64,000 bases of DNA from Calliopum simillimum. Its lineage: Eukaryota; Arthropoda; Insecta; Diptera; Lauxaniidae. This document shows positions 45,900 to 57,679 of the stretch, in pieces. The DNA is taken from contig OX638368.1 in assembly GCA_951812925.1 (NCBI GenBank), forward strand, positions 20,337,187-20,401,186, in the 5' to 3' direction. How positions within the stretch are numbered: position 1 is the stretch's first letter; the number at the start of each line of letters is the position of its first letter. The position numbers were made by a program, and so were the translations under genes. The notes under the pieces were generated by a model that was given only the letters and a program-made list of their open reading frames with translations, had not been told where the DNA came from and ran no database searches.

Positions 45900-47330
45900 T
45901 TGGCTTAAAAACAGCAGTGCGTAACTTAAAATTTTTCTGGTATTTTTTGTTTTTCTTTTCTCTCTTGTGTCATTATGTCGTATGCAAATAAGTCAAAGTC
46001 TAAAAGTGTTGAGTACCTTCTCTTGAGTGGTCCTCAATATTAAAGTGAGACTCTTTTTCTATATTTACGTATGTTTTTTTCTTTGATGTTTTTATTTTCA
46101 TTTCTAAAGTACATACGTACTCGTATTGAGAAAATAATGATAAGAAAAAAATAAAATAAAATAAAATACGTGAATTTCTTAAAGGTGCAAAACTTACCTC
46201 TACATCTTGACAATCGCATTTGCTGTTTCTTACAGCTTTTTGGTAAATTTCAATTCTTCTTTTGCAAAGCAATCATGATCATCATTGTAAAAGGCGTGTG
46301 AGTAAATTTTGTTTTCGTTGGACTTTTCGCATCTCGGTCAACAGTTTTACCAGATGAACGTATGTACATTCTTACATATTTACTGATATCTATAGAAATG
46401 CCCAAACAATAGTTGCCAAAATGCTTTGAAAAATTCCAACTCTATATAAACGAAAAGTTACTCGAAAGACGAAGAGTCAATTTAAACATAAGCGATGAAA
46501 AATGGTCTAAAATAATATAAAAGTATCGTTAAAAAAAATGAAGGACGTTGTGCTCGTTTTCGCTCAAAATTTTTCTATAAAAATTGGTTAGCTTTCACAT
46601 TGCTTTCTTTAAAAGCGGTTTGTAAGATAAGGCACCAATTCGGTTAAGTTCTTTCCAATCTGGCAACCACGCATATAATCTCATGCCAAGTTCATTCTTG
46701 AGTTTGCTAAGATTTTTAGTTCAGTCAGTGCATAAGAAATTCAGCTAACTGCCAAGTGTGTGTGTGTCAAGTAGGCTTTACTGGAGGCGTGGATATGCTT
46801 GCAATAAGTAAAGAGTTAATGTCGAATTTACGAAAGAAGCACTTGTTTTTGGAGAGTTAGCGAAAAAACTAAGTGGATCATTATAACTGTCTATCGTTTA
46901 AGCTGTAAAGATTTGGATAAATTATGGTTTATGTATATTAAGCGGATTTTAAATATGTCTAAAAAGTTAGCCCTCGAAAAAATACATAGTTCTGCTTTGG
47001 TTCCTTTTTCAGATTAGGTGATATGATTGTGTTCTTGTGATCATTGTTGTAATTCTGTGAGGATTTGGTATACTGTTTCTTCATTCAGTGTTTGGTTAGA
47101 AAGTTTCAAAATAGAGATGTGCTCCAACAATTCAGTATGATATTTTGCGAGTAACAATTCAAAATGATTTCATTCATTTCCTCAACATAATATCAACAAT
47201 TTTATACTGTCAGCAAAACTATTAGTAAAACAGAGCACAATTTTTTAAATTTCTTTGATATCATTTTTATTTCTAGCTTTTTTGTGAAATTTGAAGTAGA
47301 GTATTTTGAAGACTATGTGTGCTTGGAAGA
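45900..47330. other. AT-rich stretch without recognisable features
   Basis: No gene, strong inverted repeat or retroelement motif was found. Only short open frames with biased composition are present. Confidence 0.4.
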
Positions 47331-47519
47331 TGCTTAAACCTTGCAGGACCACGGACTATGTCAGACTCTCCTAAACGTACTACCGACTAAAATACCTCTT
47401 CTTCATCGGGAATACCACCCCCTGGGAAACCTTTTTTGGCAGCAAATTAGCTACACATAGACCAAAAAAGTCCATAGCGATACCACATTATCCCGGACGT
47501 TGAGTTACGAAGATGAAAT

Positions 47520-47830
47520 AACTAGATGTAATAATAGGTTTCAGCCCTCTTCAGGCTTGAGCGTAAAGGTTTTAGAAGGAATTGTGAAGTAAGGTTTTTA
47601 AATCTGGTTCTGCAAAGCGCTGGGCAAAAACACAGCAGATGTTCCAAATTCTCCTCTTCGTCTTCATCACACCACTGACACCTACTATCTGCTGGAATGC
47701 CCATTCTATGAGCATGATAACCAATAAGACAGTGTCCAGTGATGGCTCCTACAACAGGTCTACATGTTTTACGAGATAAAGAGAGAGGTTCTCTTTAAGA
47801 CATTTAATGCCATATCTTCATTTCCGCTAT
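47520..47830 (-). pseudogene. Non-LTR retrotransposon RNase H/C-terminal fragment
   Basis: The minus-strand frame reads SLSRKTCRPVVGAITGHCLI, then GYHAHRMGIPADSRCQWCDE and ENLEHLLCFCPALCRTRFKN, to a stop at about 47522. The TGHCLIGYHAHRMG block and the C-x2-C...H-x4-C pattern are typical of the region after RNase H in I/R1/LOA-type non-LTR elements. No catalytic RNase H core or reverse transcriptase is present upstream. It is 5' truncated and dead. Confidence 0.82.
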
Positions 47831-47879
47831 ATATCTCCTGTGAGAGAGAGACTGAATAGTGCTTCAGCAGTCCTTACCA

Positions 47880-48100
47880 ACATCTTTATTTTCTTTTTTA
47901 GTAAAGGGGGGAAACCGGGAGGGGAGACACCGCTTCAGGACTTAGGTCTTAGCCTAGGCCGAATGACGTCATAATGACTGCGATCCCTGCCAAGATGAAA
48001 GTTGTCCTTCTCTGGAACCCTCTTTGTCTCTGCCAAGGCAAACATGGCCTAGTATCGTGACCCCCACCAAAGAAAAAATTAAGAGAGCAAGCGACTAATC
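47880..48100. mobile_element. GC-richer fragment, probably retroelement-derived
   Basis: GC content rises near 50% over about 200 bp (GGGAGGGGAGACACCGCTTC onward), between two retroelement pieces. There is no intact motif. Assignment is by neighbourhood and composition only. Confidence 0.3.
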
Positions 48101-48359
48101 AAGATGTTGCATAGCGGCATCGTTTATTAATGTCAAAGGATTTTTTACTTCCGGCAGCTTGATAAGCATCAAGGTCTCTCTACTTTAAGCGGAGTACGCT
48201 CTCTACATATCCCAATTAATAACCAATTTTCTTCGCTTACCAGCATAGTTGGTATGATGTTTTTGACTGTAAGAGGGCCAACGCGATCCTGTAACTACCA
48301 TTTTCTCTCCGCCCAAATTGGACGGGGTCCAAAAATTACCCTAAAGCTGATAGATAGAG

Positions 48360-48610
48360 TTTTAAGACGTGTGGGATGAATTTGATAAGAGATTCAGTTG
48401 TTGTATCCTCCTTGATTGACTCCCTTAAAGATCGTCATTTCTCGAGCGTCTCATCAAGCTCACCATATTCAACTGCACTGCTTTTCTTTTCCACTGAACT
48501 ATTTAACCTATCTCTTTTTCTACAAATCAACACGTGGCAATGCATTCATGGGAGGGGGCTATAGCCTGATCGTTAGTTTAACTAATAAGAAAAAGACATT
48601 TCAATTCCAA
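48360..48610 (+). mobile_element. 3' end of a non-LTR element related to that at 52.1-53.4 kb
   Basis: TTTTTCTACAAATCAACACG, then GCAATGCA and GGGGGCTATAGCCT, closely match the reverse complement of 52150-52207 (TTTTCTACAAATCAACACGG, GCATTGCAGCTATAGGGGCTA). This is the 3' terminal region of the same family in the opposite orientation. It ends in TTTAACTAATAAGAAAAAGA, a short 3' tail. Confidence 0.65.
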
Positions 48611-49149
48611 TGTCTGAACAATTTCCTATCAGTGTTATTCCCACAATAATCTAATCAGCGTAAAATTGACGAAAACAAAAATCAATTACGAATCCTACAA
48701 CATCCTCCGCCCAATATGATATACAAATGTTACTCATTGGGTGTTGCAAGCAATATTAACACTAGAACCATAACAACAACAATAACTACAATAAACTGGT
48801 ACTCCTTAGATGAATGTTCATAAAAATGAAAAACTTCCTTGGGTTGTGAAACACAGAAAAACTCATTATTTTTTTATTTTTTCATTCTTAAAAAGCCCAT
48901 AATTAAAACTAAACAAGACAAGATGAGGTTATTTTCTTATTGTTTGCTTTGGTTTGAAACAGCGGCATAGAAGAGGCTTTTTTGCGAGGGGGTGCATCAC
49001 AAAATCATGAAATAAACGTTTCTTATGCGTCTCTCTACAAGATAATACGAAAATTTCGTTGGGGGCAGATCCCCCTGATGATCCCTCTAAATACGCCATT
49101 GGCTTGAATTGTATTTTTTTCATTTGAAATGCAATTTCTTCGTTTAATT

Positions 49150-49955
49150 TGCGTTTACCTCATTTTATTTGATGTGCGCAAATAATTTGCCATTTAAGAG
49201 TCCAATAAAAGGTGGAAATATTTAGGAGTTGCAAAAACCACAGCTGAAGATGAAGCAGAAGAAGACGAACAAAACATAAGTGAGCACTTTGCATGAGTTA
49301 AGAATCACTTTGAGTTGCAATGTGGAAAACAAGGTGATGCTTCCTGTCGACAGGGCACTAAAAACGGGCAAATAGACGGACAAACAGACAGCCAAACAAA
49401 GCCATTGGATAGACAGTTGATATTGTCGAATGCTGTTCTGGTCGCCAGTATCATAAAACAGTTTGAATGCTGCTGCTGCAAATGACGACTGACCGACTAT
49501 CAGTACAAGCAGTCGTCGTCGTCGTCGTCATCAACAGGTAAATAGCATACGACGTCGTCCCCAGCCAGCCGGCCGGCATGGTTGAATGATCAGAGCCCAA
49601 GTAAATCAGTCAGTCAGCAGGCTTAAAGACACAGACTCATCTGCTATTTTTGGTTAAGTTGAACGATAAAAATTAAGCAAAATTCTATTACAGGTTTTTA
49701 TGAAAACGCTGTTGTTGCTACATACAACAATAAAACGGTCAGCAAATGTTCGTGGTATTAAGAAAACAGCAAAATGAAATTAAATAAAAACATTAATACT
49801 CTGGTTAACAAAATTTGATGAGCTTAATGGAAAGTTTTTTTTTTTTAATAAAAGCTATTGAACAGTTGAAAAATATCGAAAAGAAATATACTTGCAACTT
49901 AGTACTCGAGAAGGGAGTGAAACTTATGTTTGAAAAGTAGGCTTGGCATCAATTG
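49150..49955. other. Low-repeat DNA with a (GTC)n microsatellite
   Basis: A (GTC)6-type run is at about 49511-49529 and short CAGT/CCGG simple repeats are at 49560-49625. No gene is recognised. Confidence 0.5.
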
Positions 49956-51160
49956 AATATCTAGATATTCTTCGTTTTGACAATGAAGCCTTCGGTTTAC
50001 CTTCGGGAACCTTCAAGTATCCCAGGAAATGAGTTGAACAAAGCTTGTTGATAGTCCGCCATAAATGATTTCTCTCTAGTATATCTAGATATTCTGCGTT
50101 GTAACTATGAAGCCTTCGGAAGACCTTCGGAAACCTTTAGGTGTCCCAGGAAATGAATCAATGACAGCTTGTTGATACTCATTCGTACATATTTTACCTC
50201 TTGTATCTCTAGGTATATTTGTTTTGACCATGATGTCTTCCGATGACCTTCGGGAACCTTTTGGAGTCCCAAAAAATGAAACAATTAAAGCTTTTTGATA
50301 GTCCGCCATAAATGTTTTCCCTCTAGTATGCCTAGATGTTATTCGTTTTGACTATGAAGCATTCAGGTGATCTTCGGAAACCTTTTGATGTCACAAGAAA
50401 TGAATTAATTAAAGGTGGTTGCTACACTTCCATAGATATTTTCCCTCTAGTGTATCTAGATTATCTGCGATTTACCTATGAAGCCTTCGGGTGACCTTCG
50501 GAAACCTTTTGGTGTCCTGCAAAACTATCAGTTAAGGCTTGTTGATAGTCCGCCATAGATGTTTTCCATCTGGTATATTTAGATATTCTTCGTTTAGACT
50601 GTGAAGCATTCGAGTGAGCTTCGGGAACCTTCAAATAATCTAAGGAAATGAATCAATAAAAGCTTGTTGATACTTTTCCACAGATATTTTCCCTCTAGCA
50701 TATCTAGATATTCGTCGTTTTGACTATGAAGCCTTCGGATGGCCTCTGGAAATCTTTGGCTGCCCCATGAAATAAATCAATGAGAGCTTGTTGAAACTCT
50801 TCCATAGATGTTTCCACACTCTTCCATAGAAATAGTGATAGTGCGCCATGGATGTTTTTCTTCTAGTATACCTTGATGTCCTTCGACGGGACTATGAAGC
50901 CCTCGGGAACACTCGGGTGTCTCACGAAATGAATCAATTAAAGCTTGTTGATACTCTGCCATAGATGTTTTCCCTCTAGTATATCCAGATATTCTTCGTT
51001 TTGCCATGAAGCCTTCAGGTGTCCCAAGAAATGATTCAATTAAAGCTCGTTGATAGTGTGCTTTAGATGTTTTCCATCTTGTATATATAGATATTTTTCA
51101 TTTTGACTATGAAGCCTTCAGGTGCTCTTCGGGGAACCTCGGGTGTCCCAGAGCAAATGG
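49956..51160. repeat. 124-bp minisatellite, about ten units
   Basis: Diverged tandem units share TCTAGATATTCTTCGTTTTG, ACTATGAAGCCTTCGG, GACCTTCGGGAACCTT, GGTGTCCCAGGAAATGAAT, AAAGCTTGTTGATA and CCATAGATGTTTTCCCTCTA. The GAAGCCTTCGG-type landmark occurs at 49985, 50109, 50232, 50356, 50480, 50603 and 50728 (spacing 123-125), then at 50896, 51008 and 51111 with indels. Parts stay open on the minus strand, but the 124-bp period shifts frame, so it is not a coding repeat. Confidence 0.93.
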
Positions 51161-52115
51161 GTCATTATAATATTTGCAAAGTTCTCAATTTTCTTGGACT
51201 TAAATTATAGTTTCTTGACGATTATATGTACGCACTACCGGTAAATTCAATGTTTCCTCTTCATGGTAATCATGTTCTCCAGTGTAATGTACCGCGTGCC
51301 TACCGCTCAACATTTGCGCGCGACATGCACTGCTCTGTAACTACCCATTCTCACTCCACTCTTTTACATGCCTGATCCAAACAGTTCCACGCTCGATCTT
51401 CTTCTTATTTTTCCGCTTAAGAGTTTTCTGCATATTGACCAACAACAACAATAACAACAACTGATACTGATACCTACTCGTCATCAGTCGTCATAAACAC
51501 CCAAGGTACAGACATTGGTTGGTTGGATGGGATGGTTGGTTGCCTGGTATGAACTTGAAATGCTACATCGTGCTTGAATTAAGAGGACGATGATGACGCT
51601 TGCTCAGACTCTGACTGCAATGATCATATTATTGTAGGATTCTGTTCAATGTTGTTGTTGTTGATCGTTGATGATGCACACCAGGCGGATTCATATGTCT
51701 TTCAACATGTTGCACTCAATTGTACTTGCATATTATATGCATTGTATGTATGCAAATATTTTACAAGACCGTTGGCTACAAGTTGAGAGGAAACGTACGT
51801 AGAGGAAAATCGGAATTACAGAAAAAGAAAACCGTCAATCCAGCCAGGCAGGCAGGCAGGCAGATGGGAGAACAAGACAGGCGCAAGTTGAAATAGCGAG
51901 AAAAAAAAAAAAACGCTTAAAATCCATTTGTGCATATTTATTATGAACATACAAACAGTTGAACATAGAGATCGACATACAAACACATATTTGTACTTGA
52001 CGCTTGTTAAATGTTGAAAGATATACAGTCTGATTTAACAGATGGTACAGGGTTCTCAGATCGCGGGTTGTCTTTCGGAAATTCAGGGGAAACAAACTTT
52101 TGGCACAAAGCCCAC
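51161..52115. other. Low-repeat DNA with simple-sequence tracts
   Basis: CAA/GTT trinucleotide runs lie at about 51443-51460 and 51651-51662, a CAGG run is at 51842-51862, and an A-run is at 51900. No gene is recognised. Confidence 0.5.
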
Positions 52116-52139
52116 ACTACTTAAATAAATTTTTTTTTT

Positions 52140-53365
52140 CATTACTTAAACCTACGCTCAGAGGATAGCCCCTATAGCTGCAATGCACCGTGTTGATTTG
52201 TAGAAAATGAAATAGGGTAGAGGGATGGAGAAAAATAGGAGTAGTGTCGATAAACAATTTTCTTAAAACGTCCGATGTCACAGATTTCGGGGAAAGCGCT
52301 CGCAGGGAGATTATTTCACAACTTAGTCGTACGACCAAAGAACGAACTATCTCGATAGTACGATGTTCTGTTAAACACCATTGTAACGCAATAGGGATGG
52401 GAAGCCCGAGCGCTGCGAGAGCACATCCTATGATAAGAGCTATAAAAAAGAGTAAAGCACCCAACGTTAAGAGAGTCAATAGAGGAAACAACATTTGTAT
52501 CCCCAAACAACTTCATCGCATGATGTTGAACTCTGTCTAGCAGCTACAAATTATTTTTTGGAGCCCTGGCCCAGATGTGCGAATTGTACCCTAGCTAAGG
52601 TCTAATAAAGGTGAAATAGACAGTCCGAAGATCAACAGTAGCGAAGTATTTCTTACACCGTTTTAGATAACATAAACACTTGGCCGCTTCTTACGGCACA
52701 TCGAATACATGATACATCCGCCTCAGATCAGCTTCAATCGATATGGCCAGAACGTCAAGAGTTGCTGATCTCATAATGTCTACACCGGGCATATTGAGGG
52801 GTGGAGGGGAACAATCCACTCGTCTGTGAGACAACAGACAGCATTGGGTTTTGCTAGCTTTGAATTCGACCCGATTAGCTCGACCCCATTCGGATATTGT
52901 TTTGAGGTCATTTATTAGTGTGTCATTCATATACTGCCTTTTTACCTCAATCTCCTCAGAGCTTGGATGCTTTTTGAAGCAATATGATTGACAAATACTG
53001 CTGTCATCTGCAAAAGAGTGAATTGGATTAATGGTCGATGACAGAGGGTCATCGATAAAAACCAAAAAACGTAACGGGAATAGGACGGAACCGTGAGGAA
53101 CTCCAGCGTTAATTGAGTATTCGTAAGATGTGAAAAGCTCGTTTTCCAACGAGCGAAGGAATCACCGACGCCATATGCAGTTAGCTTTGTTACGAGGGCA
53201 CTATGCTACACACGATCGAAAGCTTTGGAAATGTCCAGAGCAACAACCATACTTTCACCTAGAAAGTGAGCACATTGGTTCTACCTCTTAGTGACGAACG
53301 CCATTAAATCACCAGAAGAGTGAGCTCTCCTGAAGCCATATTGGCGATCATTAAGTGTGAAATTT
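52140..53365 (-). pseudogene. Decayed non-LTR retrotransposon (reverse transcriptase and 3' end)
   Basis: In pieces across frames on the minus strand: FRRAHSSGDLMAFVTK (about 53340), SMVVALDISKAFDRV (about 53230), then GVPHGSVLFPLRFLVFIDD and IHSFADDSS (53100-52990). EWGRANRVEFKASKTQCCLL follows (about 52860), and near the 3' end FGRTTKLWNNLPASAFPE. DISKAFDRV is the fingers/palm motif A with its catalytic Asp. GVPHGS is the PQGS-type motif B and FADDSS motif C. Stops and frameshifts separate the parts, so nothing functional remains. It ends near 52140 with a T-run (A tail on the minus strand). Confidence 0.88.
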
Positions 53366-53369
53366 CTCA

Positions 53370-53532
53370 GAAGAAAATTTTTTTTGGAAAACAAATCAAC
53401 AAATCAGTTTTTTTCCCTATAACTCCTCAGGATTACATTTCAGACCCCACTAAGTGAAATTCTTTTTTAGTCTAGGCCTCCTCTATCACCTCGTAGAAGC
53501 TTCGTCACCTTATCGTTAGTACTTTGTACAAC
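53370..53532 (-). mobile_element. Partial copy of the CAGGGTGTAT foldback family
   Basis: It carries CAGTTTTTTTCCCTATAACT, CTCCTCAGG, CTTTTTTAGTCTAGGCCTCC, CTATCACCTCGTAGAAGCTT and GTACAACTCC. These match the inner-to-outer arm order of the elements at 31606 and 35590. Only one arm is seen, next to the reverse-transcriptase relic. Confidence 0.72.
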
Positions 53533-53604
53533 TCCATTCAACTATTCAAAAAAAGTTTACTTTTCACAAATACAATGATGTGATTTATATTAAATATTTG
53601 TATA

Positions 53605-53925
53605 AATCTCAACAGGGCTGCCGATTTTGACAACTTTGACCAAGTGGCACCCCTTAACTTTGACAATTGGCAATGAGTGTCATTAAAAAAGAAAGCAATT
53701 GGAATTTTCCCGCTTATGCCATTTACTGTCGAAAATAAACCGCATTTGCCCGGTGAAAACGGGTAGGCTTTAACGATTAGATTTATAAATCTCAACACGT
53801 CTAAATCTCCGTTAAAAACGCAGTATAAAGCTTGTATTGAGCATATCTCCACTTGTGCGCTTAAAGCGCTAACTCTGATCGCAGCCTTAGTAACTATGTT
53901 TAGCAACACTGTTCAACAAAATTGT
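53605..53925. mobile_element. MITE-like element, about 320 bp
   Basis: CAACAGGGCTGCCGA at 53610 and, inverted, GAACAGTGTTGCTAA at the right (53899-53915) form imperfect terminal repeats. Internal short repeats ATAAATCTCAACA occur at 53600 and 53783. The open frame on the minus strand has no recognisable domain. Confidence 0.5.
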
Positions 53926-54299
53926 TACATCGAACTTTAACTTTTGTTTTGTTTTGCGCTTGAGTATTGCTGTCAGCTCCATATAGTATGAAAGGTGCGA
54001 AAGAGCTATCAACTCCCACCGATTTTAACATCAGATTGACTTAAACTTGCCAACAACTTAAATTTTTGAAATATGTTTTGGACGCATGACTACAAAACCA
54101 ACTTAATTACTTGGGTTAATAAACGTACAGGAAAAAGAGGACATTTTAATTAAGTTCACGCTGTTAAATGAACTCAGCCAACCAACGGACAAGAAACCTT
54201 AAAACGAAATTACATGAAAATATTGACACCTTTTGTAAAAAACATAAATAAAAAATTAAAAATAAAATCCCAAATTAAAAGGAATTAAAGTGGGCAAAT

Positions 54300-54480
54300 G
54301 CATTAAAGGCGAGATTCATTTTTGTGGGCTTATGGCCTACAAAAATAAAAGGTTTTCCAGTAGCAGCAGCAACAACAGCCACATTCGCGTACTACACATG
54401 TCTGCTTGGCCGACGATTGTGTGTGAGCGTGTGGCTGGCGCGTCGCGCACGCGTATTTAATGAAAAAAATAAATAAATAA
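54300..54480 (+). promoter_or_regulatory. Locally GC-rich block upstream of the candidate exon
   Basis: About 120 bp (54355-54460) of CAG/CAA simple sequence and CGCGTCGCGCACGCG-type sequence stand in AT-rich DNA 400 bp before the candidate exon. This could mark a promoter or untranslated first exon. There is no specific core-promoter motif I can defend. Confidence 0.2.
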
Positions 54481-54857
54481 AAATTTGTTATTGTTGCAGT
54501 GCAGGCTACTTTGGCAGGCTACTTTGGGGATTTGTTTTCTTTTCGTTTTTTGTTTGTGTCTCGGTTGTATTTCTCTTATTGGCCTCGTGAAAGTGTTAAA
54601 ATTGAACGGAAATTGAAGAAATAAAATGTGCGTCTTTTGCTTAAAAAAAAACAAATTTTGAGTTTAAAAATAAATAAATGAAAAACATAAAAAGAACTTA
54701 AATTAAAAAATAAATAAATAATGATATAATGTTGTGTTTTCGAAAACAAATTATAGTGGCTAGCATTTTTTGGAAAAACGCATTTAAGAGATTTTTTTTT
54801 TTGTTAAAAAGAAGAAAACAAAAAATTTAAAGTTTTTTATTATTTTTTTTTTTTCAG

Positions 54858-54976
54858 TTGATTGATAAAAACCAATATTTTAAATGCAAAAATATTTAAA
54901 CAAAATTAAAGTTTTTATAACGCCATCATTACGAAGCGCAGACGTCGAAAGCCGACAATTTTACAAACTAATCAAG
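54858..54976 (+). CDS. Candidate first coding exon of an unrecognised gene
   Basis: A strong polypyrimidine tract and acceptor (TTTTTTTTTCAG at 54846-54857) precedes 119 bases. They end AATCAAG at 54976 before a perfect donor GTAAGT. Within them an ATG at 54884 is followed by 31 sense codons with no stop and exactly fills the exon in phase 0: MQKYLNKIKVFITPSLRSAD, then VESRQFYKLIK. The translation is not low-complexity and codons such as TCA, CGA and GTC look exonic. I do not recognise the protein. No following exon was found in the remaining 9 kb, which may be intron. It could equally be a 5' UTR exon or a chance arrangement. Confidence 0.35.
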
Positions 54977-55750
54977 GTAAGTTTTTTTTAAAACTTTTAT
55001 TCTGTTTTTCCAGAAATATTGTACCTTTGTCTAATAAGTAGCAGAAATTTTCGTAGAAATTACAGAAAAACAATTAAGGTTAGATCTGACGGGCTGTTGC
55101 ATAAACTGAGTTTTCGGATACTCTTAGCATAAAGTTGTTCTCCTTCGATACACTACAGCTATTCGTACGTTACTTTCGTATCCTTTTCGGCTCGCTAAGG
55201 ATTAGGAGAAAAAGTAGGTGAAATTAAAGCTTAAGCTGGATGCAAGTTAGTCAATTTTAAAGCCATTGCTCCCAATTCAAAAAAAAAAAAAAAAAATCAA
55301 AAAAAATTGTTTGGTAAAAAACAGAAAAAAGTTTTCTGGATAGGAACACCCTAATCACCTAGTGGTGTAAAATATACTTTAAAACCTCATACTTACCACC
55401 CTAAATCAATTTTTTTCCCTTCAATCCCATGTAAATGGAAAAAATACGATTTGAAAAATATTTTTGTATGAAGGCCACCCTAAATAAATATTTTTTTTTT
55501 AGAACCTTTTCCTTCAACCCACTTTCATACTTAATTTTATGAAAATCGGTGCAGTATAACCTTAAAAAATATTTTTATATGAGAGCCACCCTAAACATAG
55601 ATGCTAAATTAAAGTTTCATAATCTGTGTTATGCTGCTTTATATAAAGGCCACGTGTTGTAAATTTCATGCGAATCGATTTTGCGGTCTTTGAAAAAATG
55701 CGATTTAAAAATATTTTTGTATGAGAGCCACTCTAAATATGCACCCATAA

Positions 55751-57168
55751 TAGGGTGGGCCAAATTGTATGGACGAAATTTTATCGACCTCGGCTACCCC
55801 CCTATGTGAAAGTTCACTCAATTCTATGAATATTTGCGCAAGGAACCATACCTCTGCGTTCAACTTTAGTTCGGCGCATTTTTGATCGAAAATTTTACCT
55901 TTTATGAATATTTTTTTTATTTTCATACTAAATTTTAAAAATTTTTATAAAGACAAAAGTAATGTCATTATATGATTTGGCTGGTATTCTGTCAGTAATC
56001 AATTGAATTGGTTTTTGTTTACACAGAAAGTTCACTTGATAGTGTGGAATTGATACTTTATATTTAAAAAAGTGATATGGGTCAAATAGCCGATTATTAT
56101 GACCGACTTTCAAAATAAACGATTCATATTTTTGGATGAATTTTTTCAAACAAAACACCAACCTAGGCTCAAAGTTCATTCAATTTGATGTATATTTGCC
56201 CAAGGAACCATACCTCTACGTTCAACTTTAGTTCGGCGCATTTTCGATTTAGAATTTTACCATGCGTTTAATATTTATTTTTATGCTAAATTTTCAAAAT
56301 TCTCTTAGAGACAAAAGTAATATCATAATATGTTTTGGCTGGTATTCTGTGAGTAATCAATAAAATTGAATTCTGTTTTTACGAAAAGTTTACTCGATAG
56401 CGTTAAATTGATTATATTTATTCCAAAAAATTATATATACCAAAAATCCATGTAAAAATATGACTCATTTATTTTGAAATCGGTTATTTGACCGATAAAA
56501 TTTTTTGGAATAAATACAATCAATTCCACGCTATCAAGTAAATTTTTCGTAAAAACTGAACCCAATTTTATTGATTACTGACAGAATACCAGCCAAAACA
56601 TATTATGATATTACTTTTGTCTCTAAGAGAATTTTGAAAATTTAGCATCAAAATAAATATTAAACGCATGGTAAAATTCTAAATCGAAAATGCGCCGAAC
56701 TAAAGTTGAACGTAGAGGTATGGTTCCTTGGGCAAATTTTCATCAAATTGAATGAACTTTCAGCCTAGGTTGGTGTTTTGGTTGAAAAAATTCATCCAAA
56801 AATATGAATCGTTTATTTTGAAAGTCGGTCATAATAATCAGCTATTTGACCTATATCACTTTTTTAAATATATAGCATTAATTCCACACGATCAAGTAAA
56901 CTTTTCGTGTAAACATAATCCAATTTAATTGATTACTGACAGAATACCAGCCAACTCATATAATGACATTACCTTTGTCTTTATAAAAATTTTTAAAATT
57001 TAGTATGAAAATAAAAAAAATATTCATAAAAGGTAGAATTTTCAATCAAAAATGCGCCGAATTAAAGTTTAACGCAGAGGTATAGTTCCTTGGGCTAATA
57101 TTCATAGAATTGAATGAACTTTAACATAGGGGGGTAGCCGAGATCAGTTTTCAAATCGGCCCACCCTA
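55751..57168. mobile_element. 1.4-kb palindromic element with duplicated arms
   Basis: TAGGGTGGGCCAAATTGTAT at the left and GGCCCACCCTA at the right are inverted ends. Each arm contains the same block twice: AAGGAACCATACCTCTGCGT at about 55840 and, with one change, at about 56202. The inverted copies are at about 56708 and 57070, a period of about 362. A centre of symmetry lies near 56455. No protein is encoded. Confidence 0.9.
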
Positions 57169-57679
57169 ACCCTTAATAAAAGTTTTTTAATCCTAAACCC
57201 TTTTAATTATAAATCCAAAATCCATGTGAATCATCAAAAAAAAAAAAAACCATTTAAAAAATTTGTTTGTATGAGGACCTCCCTTAATATCCATCCTAAA
57301 AAAAATGTTATAGCCTAAGCTTAATATAAAAGCCACGTGGTGAAGAATAAATTTGAATCGATTAACCGGTCTGTGAGAAAATGCGATTTAATAAATATTT
57401 TTGTATGCCACCCTAAATATACACGCTAGCGCGCCAATTGTCCTTCTTCTTTCATTAACAGTTTTTGACTAAAGATTATCCTTCCATTTTGCAGAATGAT
57501 TGCGGATGCAGGTGGATTTTTTTCCCTTTTCATCTATATGACCAGGAACCCAGAGAATCCAGACTTTGTTTAGTATAATTACTAAGATTTTTCCCGAACT
57601 GGCCTGAAGGTTATATAAAAACTCTGATTTAATTTTAGTTCTTTTCTATGTTGAGTAGGGTTGTTAAAAAAAACAATTA

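Noticed and set aside
50085..51007. Minus-strand open frames within the minisatellite, considered as a repeat protein
   Set aside because: The 124-bp period is not divisible by three and frames break between units.
49956..51160. Regular repeats considered as a CRISPR array
   Set aside because: Whole 124-bp units are related throughout; there are no unique spacers, and the genome is eukaryotic. It is a minisatellite.
52117..52506. 129-codon frame with a long hydrophobic segment on the minus strand
   Set aside because: It is an alternative frame across the 3' end of the decayed reverse transcriptase. The true frame nearby reads FGRTTKLWNNLPASAFPE.
53538..53909. 123-codon minus-strand frame
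   Set aside because: It overlaps a MITE-like element with inverted ends and shows no recognisable motif.
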